Assembly (NCBI GenBank): GCA_963931925.1
Contig: OZ007572.1
Coordinates: forward strand, 26,701,191 to 26,765,190
From: Onchidella celtica
Lineage: Eukaryota; Mollusca; Gastropoda; Systellommatophora; Onchidiidae
Direction: 5' to 3'
Length of the DNA stretch: 64,000 bases
Position numbers and translations under genes: made by a program. This document shows positions 55,541-64,000 of the stretch, piece after piece. Under the pieces are notes generated by a model, which was not told the DNA's origin, did no database searches, and worked only from the letters and a program-made list of their open reading frames with translations. Within the stretch, counting starts at the first letter, position 1; each line of letters opens with the position of its first letter.

Positions 55541-55752
55541 CTATTTTGGGCGCTTTGTGTTTGGTATTCAGGGCTTCACTAATTTAAATTTCACAAATAG
55601 AATTAAATAGATCCGTAAAGACTTAACTACACTGGTAAAAATTCTCAAACGTTCTTTTGTGTAGACCTGAAAAGCGTTTTGTAAACGTGTACAACAGTTG
55701 TTAAATCAAGTTATATGTCCGAGCCTCTTTTAGAAACGACAAGATGTACTAG

Positions 55753-55941
55753 CTGCTTTTGTCCAAAGCATCCGCTCCGCTCATTTTACAGACAATGACG
55801 CACGAAAAACTCGCTCTGCCTCTATAGCGGTGAGGGGCAAAGCGGAACGGGTGCTGTGGACAAGTACACAGAGGCAAAGATTGTTTTACGTCATTGTCCG
55901 TAAAAATAGCGGAGCGACGTGGATACTATGGACAAGAGCAG
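55753..55941. mobile_element. Foldback MITE with ~50-bp inverted ends
   Basis: CTGCTTTTGTCCAAAGCATC… and …CTATGGACAAGAGCAG are inverse over ~50 bp, including CCGCTCCGC/GCGGAGCG and GACAATGACG/CGTCATTGTC. A third related arm, GCGGAACGGGTGCTGTGGAC, lies in the middle, so alternative hairpins are possible. It is non-coding. Confidence 0.75.
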
Positions 55942-57480
55942 TAAGATAGGCATGATCCAAAAAACAGAACAGAACAACACAAGAAACAAAACAAAAAACC
56001 CAACAAAACTGATTCCTGTACTGCCAGGCTCATTAGAGACATTACAGGAAATTGATCAACGTGATGACCCCAAAAACCCTTCATTCTGGTTTCCATGACA
56101 ACGAGACTGTACTTGAGAGAGACTTACAGGAGGGCTCTCTAATAATTGATAAGGGATGTGAGAAAATAGTCACGTGAGAACAGTCAGTACATTCAAAGCC
56201 ACATTCTTTACACTCGTGACTCGCTGTTTTGCCAAAGTCAATATTTGAAAAATAATATTTCTCCCACAGAGTTCTTAGCGATCGGAACGGCTTAGCTAAA
56301 CTATGTCATATTGATCTCATCCAGATTAGGTGAAGACGAACAATACCTGAAGAATTTCAAGCGAAGTGTTTCTTTCATCTGATTAAAAGCCACTGGAACC
56401 CGTGTTACAGTTTCATTATTTAAAAAAAAACAGCAAACAAACAAACAAAAACGGACAATATGAAAAGTCAGTGAAGAAAGGGCTTTTTGTTATGCTAATG
56501 ATCTTGAGAAGCAACATTTGAAATAACAACACGTATGTTAATCTAAAACAGCAATACCCCCGGGCTTAGACTTACAGTACAATTGTGGCTTCACATTGTT
56601 ACATTTTTATCGGTATGAATTTTACAATTACGAAGGACAATAGAGCGTCCTGGGAAATAAACTACAATAAAACAAAACAAATAAAAATAAAAATAAGATA
56701 AACCAAAATAAAACGAAATAAAACTTAATTTAAAAAAAGAATAAAATTAAAATAAAAGAGACTATAAAATAAAATAACATACATTATAAAATCGATAAAA
56801 ATAAAGTTTAATAAATAACGTTAACAGACTATCACAGAGCAACAAACGCCAACAGATAATTAAGGTAGTGTGGATAATCACTATCACCAGCGTACTCACT
56901 GAAAACGCATCCTAACCAAGCATGTGACAGACTGTGATTCAGTAGGCTCTTTGCTGTCATTTGAACAGGCTGACTGCTATTAATTTAACAACCTCAGTGC
57001 AAACATATTTATAATGTTTTCATTACTTTAAGGAAATATCGAGTAGAAAAGTCACAGCGATTGGCAACGTTTCCAATGAAACGAATGTCTGACCCAGTTC
57101 TGTATAAAATATAAATACATTATTATGTTTCATTTATCCAGAAAATGGCATTATCTGTGTCGTAATTATCCGGAATTCTACAAATTATGCCCTATTACAA
57201 ACGAGCAAATCGAAAGCGTATACATGTATACCGACCTTGTATATTAGCCAAGATAATGATCGGAATCAACAATTACGGGCAAAGTAAATGCTCCCTTGTC
57301 TGTCTCGTGCCTGGTATCGATTGCAGATAATTCCTTCCTTTTTTTCTAATCTCTGATACTTCAATGTAAGCACGAGGTACAAACAGATTTTGCAAGCAGT
57401 GCAGATTGATAGCTGAAAACGCATGGTATTGTTTCATGTGATATACAAATCAATTTGTTGTGCTGTGATTTTCGTGTGTC
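55942..57480. other. Stretch without recognised gene
   Basis: AT-rich. A (AAAAT)n-like stretch lies at ~56660–56815. Confidence 0.35.
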
Positions 57481-57482
57481 TG

Positions 57483-57549
57483 CGTGTGTGTGTGTGAGAG
57501 AGAGAGAGAGACAGGGTGTGAGAGAGAGAGAGAGAGAGAAAGAGAGAGG

Positions 57550-57581
<32 letters not shown>

Positions 57582-57662
57582 AAGAGTGAGATAAAGAGAG
57601 AGTGGGAGAGAGAGAGAGAGCGGGGGGAGATAAAGAGGGAAGGAGGGAGGGAGAAAGAGAGA
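57483..57662 (+). repeat. GA-rich microsatellite
   Basis: Interrupted (GA)n and GAAAGAGA, ending AAGAGAGATTCCAG. The Leu/Ser-rich minus-strand frame is an artefact. Confidence 0.92.
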
Positions 57663-58743
57663 TTCCAGAGTTGTTACTATTTCATTGTAAAGGGCTTTGA
57701 GACCACTTTGCGGAGACGATATAAATGTCCTCTCATATAACAATAATAATTATAAAAATAATAATTATTATTATTATTCATTGTCAGAATTTTGGCATAC
57801 TGGCCACAGTGTCATCTCACTAATTAATACAGATTTTGACTTTGCCCATGGGAAGACATGTGTAGGCTTAAATGCTAACAGCAACGAGCCTCCCGAAACA
57901 AGCCCCATGGCAGGACAAACACTAGAAGGAACATTCAGCATGTATTCTGAAACGTAACCCTGATTCAAATTTGCTGGTGGCCTTTTCACCAAGCTTGCGT
58001 TAGCCTTTCTATCTTACCCTCAAGGGTTTTCAAAAAAATCCAAAAAACAACAAAACCTTTTGTTTTCTCGAAGAAGCAAAAAAAGATATTCGTGCCAATG
58101 TAAAATACCTTCGCAAAAAAAATAATTATACTGTCAGTTCAGAGAGGGCCAGCTAGTTTTAATAAGCTTGTTCAAAATAGCTCCCTGGCAAAAAGGCGAT
58201 GGAGTCAGCCATAAATCCTGGATAATTTGACAATACAATGAAAAGCTTCTCTTTCATGAAAGAGTCGTGCATCATATCACGTTTCATCTCCTGTTTGATT
58301 AGGTGTCATTGATAAGCACTTTGAAAAGTGTATAATTTTTTTTTTGTTGTTATTCTTTCTTTGATTTTTTTCTAGGTGAAGACCAAATTAATGTCTTTTT
58401 AAAGAAATAGTCTTTTAGCCTAAATGTCTGTGCTGAAACTGAGATTGTAGTTCGTAGGACACAGACACGGCAGCTTTGGTTTCGTTTCGCTTTCCGTAGT
58501 TTTTTGTTGTTGTTGTTGTTGTTGTTGTAGTTGTTTTCCGAAGGATGTAGGTCTCGATGAAATTACGAAACGAGACGAAGGCGAAAAAGCGCTATGCCCT
58601 ATAAAAGGGCCCTGTGAAGGTTTTTGACATCTACTCGGCTTTTGACCAAAACGCGAATGACGCCATTCGGGAAAAACTCTCTGAATTTTTTTTATATGAT
58701 TATACTACACAGCAATCTGGGCACTGATCGCTGTCAGCCTTTT
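57663..58743. other. Stretch without recognised gene
   Basis: A (TAT/ATT)n tract at 57741–57780; otherwise nothing. Confidence 0.35.
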
Positions 58744-58992
58744 TCACGGCCTTTCTTCTTGTTTGTTAAAACTCCACTTTTTGCATAGCTGCTAAATACG
58801 TCTTTAAACGTTTGCGGCTTTAGTTTTACATAAGGGGTTAAAGTAAAACGGAACTGTGAAACAGCTTGATAAGTGCCATAATGTATTTCAAGACAAGTAC
58901 CAGAGTGTCCATTTGTTATACTTCTTCTACATACTGAAAGATTTCCAGTTTTTCAGAAAATGGAGACAGAACAAACAAGAACTAAGGTCGCG
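58744..58992 (+). mobile_element. Rep-A MITE, copy 10
   Basis: A near full-length copy: TCACGGCCTTTCTTCTTGTT to ACAAGAACTAAGGTCGCG, with the complete core. Confidence 0.8.
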
Positions 58993-59395
58993 TATTGCCA
59001 TTCGTAGAATTCGCCAGTTATTAGTATAATTATAATAATATATACCGGTATTTCTTTAAAAAGTCTTGACCACCCATTTCTACCCCCTTATCTCTAGATG
59101 AAAGCCTTGACGTTCATTTCTACAGCACTCCTCACCGCCTCAGCCCGTGAGACGTGCATTTCACACATGAGATCAAAAATCGATAATTGTACATCGATCA
59201 TGTCGAATCTGATCCAGGCCAATTTTTTCAAAATTCGCCTCGGGCCGCTGATACACTGGCAAGTCTAATAGAGTAAGATTTTTTTCTTCACAAATCTTTG
59301 GAATACTGAAAAATTGGACGATTGTACAAAGGAAAAAAACAACAACAAACCAACATATATTTTATAACTGCACAAGTATCTCTGTCTCTGTCTAG
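58993..59395. other. Upstream flank of the candidate receptor exon
   Basis: If 59396 is a true acceptor, this is intron. A pyrimidine-rich TCTCTGTCTCTGTCTAG directly precedes it. Confidence 0.4.
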
Positions 59396-59511
59396 TGGTG
59401 TTCTATGTGATCAAAGTGGTTCTCTTCGCTGCTTCAGTCCTGACCTCTATCATTGTATGCTCCAAGGCAAATGTGTCTCCTCTCAGACAAATGCCCTCCT
59501 GGCTCAAAACA
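59396..59511 (+). CDS. Candidate exon of a nicotinic-type Cys-loop receptor (M3 region)
   Basis: The acceptor CTCTGTCTAG lies before 59396 and the donor ACA|GTAAGT after 59511. The exon is 116 nt, entering in phase 2 and leaving in phase 0. It encodes VFYVIKVVLFAASVLTSIIV, a hydrophobic helix, then CSKANVSPLRQMPSWLKT. The pattern helix–N–x–SP–x–x–MP–W matches the end of M3 and the start of the cytoplasmic loop in nicotinic acetylcholine and 5-HT3 receptor subunits (…NxHHRSPxTHxMPxWV). As recalled, vertebrate alpha-7 also has a separate ~110-bp exon here. No neighbouring receptor exon (pore helices, M4) was found. It may belong to a gene with large introns, perhaps continuing beyond 64000, or be an orphan copy. 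Confidence 0.5.
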
Positions 59512-60795
59512 GTAAGTAAACTTATTGAGGAAATGGTTAATCTGGCCTGGTTGGCTGTTCTAATCCCATGCATTTATACTGGCCAGATTCATGACTCGGA
59601 GTTGCAACAGCATGCTATTTAATGAAATTAAATTTCCAGCCAGCAAATCCAAGGGAAATCTGACTCGCGGGATTGACGTCAAGTTTCACCATAGAAGTAA
59701 CATCTTTCCTATGTGGACCTGCTGATTGTGACATTATGCCGATATCAGCTTGAGGGAACCTGCACCTGTTGTAATCCTACCAACCCTAGAGAAATCTTAT
59801 TTTGTCAGATTGACCTAGGTATGCTGACTGGGTCCGTGCTTGGCTATTTCCTATGCGGTGTTACCAAAGCCTAATCCTGTCCCCAACTCTGAAAACACAG
59901 GGCATTAGTGTGGTATGATTACTATTCTGTCAAAGATGACTGATGCATGAAAATTTCCCTGATATCTGACTGAATATACCAAACCCAGATGTAAACATGA
60001 GACTTTGACATATTTAAAAGGTTGAAGTGCAATACTCTGGATCTACTCGTGTATTACTTATTAGCTGCACTTTGTGTTAAGTAACATACCCATGAAATAT
60101 TAGGATATTATTTCACTTGCCACCTAATATTGTCCAATTTTCTATCATGGATTGATGAGTATTTGAGTAAATCGAACTAGTGATGGCCATAACAAGGAGA
60201 TGGCAAGCTACATTAAAAAATGCATGATATGATAACAATCAACAATTTTGTAGCCGCACAACAAAATGAGGCATATTTTGGTACTATGCGATTCGAGAAA
60301 ATCGTTAAAAGGCATAAAAAAGTCGATTTTATCGATTTTGTGTTTTTATTTGTTTTGAAAAGTTTAACCACTTTACTATTCCTTTGCCAAATGATAAATC
60401 TGTTTGAGAAAGGTAAATGCCTCAAAACTGACCCTGAATCGTTTCACCATCAATAATTTTGACTAAAAGTTGAAACTTTAAAAGCGTTTTTCTCAAAATT
60501 GTGGTTCTGTCACTTCCTGTCTTTGATAGGCCATATCTTCTCTACTAATTTTTATTAGATTATAGCAACATTTTTTTAACCAAATGAAAGGACTTTGAAT
60601 AACCTGTTTAGTGATAGCAATATCTCCATAATACCAAAATTTTGTCAGGCAGCTACACAAATTCTAAATGATAGCCGATTCCAAACTTGAGTTACCTCAT
60701 TGAAAAATGCAGTGTTGAAGCTGAATACTGCAGTTTGACCAAAGATCATAATGCACAGAATACTTCAAACATTCTGTGTGAGAGACCCTCTTACA
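59512..60795. other. Stretch without recognised gene
   Basis: If the receptor exon is real this is its downstream intron. No further exon recognised. Confidence 0.35.
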
Positions 60796-61043
60796 TCGCA
60801 ACCTTAGTTTTTTGTTTGTTCCACCTAAACTTTTTGTCCAACCGAGAAATTTCACGTGAAGCGCTTGCGGCTTTAGTATTATGATAAAGAATTGGAATAA
60901 ATTGGAACTGTGAAAAAGATTGATAAGTGCCACAACTCATTTTAAAAAAGTGTCAAGGTGTGCATTTGTTATACCTCTTCTACATACTAATAGACCTCCA
61001 GTATTTCAGAAAATGGAGGTAGAAACAAGAGCTAAGGTCGCGA
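60796..61043 (+). mobile_element. Rep-A MITE, copy 11
   Basis: A full copy of 248 bp, TCGCAACCTTAG to GCTAAGGTCGCGA, with CA on both sides (60794–60795, 61044–61045). The two-base duplication varies between copies: TA, TA, TG, CA. Confidence 0.82.
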
Positions 61044-62340
61044 CATGTAGAAGTCTTTCTTTCAAGAGGTTCAGTGCACTTGGCATCTGCACCTTGCGTT
61101 CCTTGCTTAAGCTTCATTAGTTTCGTAGAAGATCTGCCACTGTCGATGGGGGTGTAGTGGGGGCACAAAAACAATGGCAAGGTACGCTACGGGCTTATGG
61201 TACACAGACCATAATACAATAGATTGATATACCTGGTCTACCATTTTGGAGGAAAGGAGAAGGAAGGGGAGTGACCACTGTGTAGTGGTCTGAACTGTTT
61301 GAAAAAAAACAACACAGCAAGCAATGACATTGTAAAAGATACAGAAATCCTTTTTGTTTACAATCAGAAGTCCGTGTGAGCACTAAGCTCAGTATGTTGT
61401 TGTAAATATTATTTTTTTTTCTTTCACTTGATGATGACGGGCGATATTCATAATACAATGGGATGACAGGTTGATATATATAATTAAATCTGAATTTTGC
61501 ACCTTTATCATGCAACGCGGACGTTTTTATACATTGAATTTTCTTTCCTATCAACTTTACCGAGGGTTTTCTTCGCCACAGGCCGTTTCTTCCCATCTTG
61601 CAAAGACGGTACAGTGAGCAACGATTAAGAGAGCCGGGAATATACATGTAATTTAATAAGGAGAAAAATCATTTTATACAGTTTAGATGCTTAGAAACTA
61701 TGCAAGGAAACCAGACCAATGGGAAATTCCAGGAAAACTATTTTGGAAGGGCTGTTGTTAGAGAACAGTAGTAGTTTACACAGTTAGCTATTGATGAGCA
61801 GTGAATGCAACTATTTTCTCTATTCGATTTGTAATTTGACCACGGTCCCCTAGCAACATCTTTTTGGAAGACAGAGAACAACACTAAAGGCAGGAGAAAA
61901 TGATAAGAACAGTGAAGCAAGTGGCGAATTGTGCGGATTATCGGGAAATGTGGGTTTGAGTCTGAGTTTGGGTTTAATGGTGCGTCAGCACGTCAACAGT
62001 CACTTTGCGCCTTTCACTGTTTTTTTTCGTTATCATACTTTGGGCTGGAAATACGGAGCAGATGTTTCACGGATTAACTGTAACTGCAAAGACCTGTGAC
62101 ATGCCATTTATAAATTCTTATTTACAGTCTTTGTGGAAAAGCATAGACAGTAGTAAATGAACGGTGTGTTATGTTTTTAAGCCATTAAGAACAGCATGAC
62201 AGATAGTGAATTGAAACAGGCAAGAAACATAAAAAGTCAGTAGGAAGACCTAAAGGAAAGGAGAAATATGGGTGCAAAACTGAAATAAAATACTACTACA
62301 ACAACTACTGTTACATGTATACATAATTAAAACAGGTGAG
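61044..62340. other. Stretch without recognised gene
   Basis: A 150-codon minus-strand open frame (61195–61647) has no recognisable domain and an AT-driven composition. A Rep-S2-related block lies at ~61955–62020. Confidence 0.35.
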
Positions 62341-62440
62341 GAAAAGAAAGAGGTGAACTCGTGTGAACTGCTATTGTTGGCAATCAGAAAAAGAAGTGAG
62401 GAAAAGAAAAACGAAGAAAGAGGTGAACTCGTGTTGTTGA
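62335..62440 (+). repeat. ~65-bp direct duplication
   Basis: GAGGAAAAGAAAGAGGTGAA…CTCGTGT and GAGGAAAAGAAAAACGAAGA…GAGGTGAACTCGTGT form two imperfect units. Confidence 0.6.
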
Positions 62441-64000
62441 CAATGTTTTGAGTTATCGTTGACAAACAACCACAACAACCACAACAAACAAACAAAAATA
62501 GAACAAAAAAGTGGCACGGGGACTCCAGCATACACTACCCTCCTAACACACCGAGTGTGCCGTATGACCATGTAGTTGCGAGAGCACTTTTCCCATGACA
62601 AGGACGACCCTGAGCACGTATGTCTCTTATACGGTGCCCCTCAGGGTCAAGGAAGTAGGTTCTAACCCGTATGTTTTGTCCGGCCTACTGCCGACCTAAC
62701 TCCACCCCAACTCTCAATTCCCTTAGCAACGTGTTATGGGAGGAAATCTTGCCAGACCCAAAGCATTAAAGGTCAGTTTGGGCAAAAACTGACCGTGCAA
62801 GCACCTTGGTCACGCCGGACCTTAACGTTGCATGGGAAGAGGAGCCAGTGACCACCCGAGTTTCCCCAAAGTGGCTGTTATGTACTTATAGAAAAAACCG
62901 GCCTACCTTATATACAGCATGGTCGTAGGTCGACAGAGCTTCTTGGTTCTGGACGAATCAATTACCAATAGAATGATGTTGAGTATTTAATCAGTCCTTG
63001 CGTATAGTTACTTCCGAACAATTTTCCATCAGTTAGATTAGTAAGCTTTATGTTTCCATGGAATGAAAAATAATATTTGAACCAAGAGAATGATCCTTTT
63101 GACAAGAAATAGACGTTTGCAGCTCTCTGCCTTCATTTCCGCCATGTTATTAATGACAACCATACAAAGATGTTAGTACTAACTTCCCTTGTCTGTCTGT
63201 TTGTTTTGGTTTCATTTTTTGCCACTGACAAATACGGTTCAAAATAATTAAAGCCAATGAGATGAACTGTTTTCATGGTGTGTTTTGAGTAAGTTTCAAA
63301 AGGCAGCTAAAGCATTTTTTGTTCCAGCAGGCTTATTTTTCTTGACTTACCTGAGGGGAGAGAGCATGTGATAGAAGGAGTGAGAATGTGATGGGAAGAG
63401 AGAGAGGGGGGGGGTGGAGAGAGGGAGTGTGGGAGAGAGAGGAATGAGTTTTTATTACTTGTAAAGCGCATTGAGCATTTATTGGAAATGCGCTATATAA
63501 ATGTAATTTATCATTATTATTATTATTATTATCATGAAGTGGTGATGTTTCCGATGTGTAAATGCCATGTTTTGTGTGCTTTTATTTTTACCCTTATTTG
63601 TTTTTATTATTTGCCCCTCGTGTAATCGAAGCACGCAAAATAACTTGTGCCTAAGATCCCTTAGGCATTGGATCAAGTCTGTTTTAGGAGTTTATAGGGA
63701 CTTCGAGCACAAGTGAGATAGTGATACAATGCATAAGTTCAGTTCTGTCTCGTTAGTTAGTTGATTCAAAGAAAGTCAAAACCGACGCAACACAGACTGA
63801 GCTCTACTACCGTATAACATTCTCATCCCTCCTGCACTGAGGGCAACATTTAAAACTACACGAAATGAACCAGCTCTGTGCATCATACACTTAGCTGCAG
63901 TGAAATTTTGCTTTGTTTTTCTATGGTATTTTGTTAATTATAATAGCACTTCACCATAGAATAATACGAATTCAATTATAGTATACTTTCAGGTCTTGTC
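62441..64000. other. Window end, no gene recognised
   Basis: Contains a GA-rich tract at ~63360–63445, an (ATT)n at ~63510–63532, and a Rep-P block at 63745–63800 (GTTGATTCAAAGAAAGTCAA, AAAACCGACGCAACACA). No opsin first exon was seen on the minus strand. Confidence 0.4.

Noticed and set aside
61195-61647. 150-codon minus-strand open frame
   Set aside because: AT-driven composition, no domain, no splice or repeat context. A chance frame is likelier.
63340-63360. Donor-like CAG|GTAAGT on the minus strand as the end of the missing opsin exon
   Set aside because: The sequence upstream of it on that strand is GA/CT simple repeat and encodes no TM1/TM2-like protein.

Overview
The window is eukaryotic, animal nuclear DNA. 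It is AT-rich, has very large introns with GT–AG ends, and is crowded with short inverted-repeat transposons (MITEs), tRNA-derived SINEs, non-LTR retrotransposons and micro-/minisatellites. The one well-supported host gene is an opsin of the type known from lophotrochozoans, so a mollusc (possibly a gastropod) is my best guess. That placement is an inference; no taxon-specific marker was found.

Layout. (1) 565–29389, minus strand: the 3' five exons of an opsin (353 codons, from the end of TM2 to the stop), with introns of about 15.8, 9.3, 0.6 and 2.1 kb. The exon for the N-terminus, TM1 and most of TM2 was not found and may lie beyond position 64000. The introns hold an 8-bp-TSD MITE (1137–1528), a long pyrimidine tract (11.6–12.1 kb), a solo-LTR-like element (12685–13892), 85-bp and 104-bp tandem repeats, tRNA-SINEs, and a 1-kb MITE swollen by a G-run minisatellite (20948–21984). 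There is also a pair of ~430-bp MITEs with CTCF-like motifs, a (GGAT)n array abutting a splice acceptor, and an intact hAT-type MITE (28690–29088). (2) 29.4–59 kb: mostly transposon-derived. A near full-length LINE (35233–~39512, minus) split an older MITE in two. A 5'-truncated LINE (47376–49288, plus) keeps an open 603-aa reverse-transcriptase frame and an 11-bp target-site duplication. Two fragments of another LINE lineage lie at 31.4 and 52.7 kb. (3) 59396–59511, plus strand: a single candidate exon resembling the M3 region of a nicotinic-type Cys-loop receptor. (4) 59.5–64 kb: no gene recognised.

The dominant mobile signal is a ~240-bp MITE family (called Rep-A here) with about eleven copies, whose ends carry the motif TTAGTTCTTGTTTG. 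Nested insertions give relative ages: Rep-A is older than the LINE that interrupts it. I see no prokaryotic feature, CRISPR array or operon. No new multi-gene system is evident. The most notable items are the opsin's unusual residue combination, transposons and microsatellites sitting within tens of bases of its splice sites, and the minisatellite grown inside a MITE.
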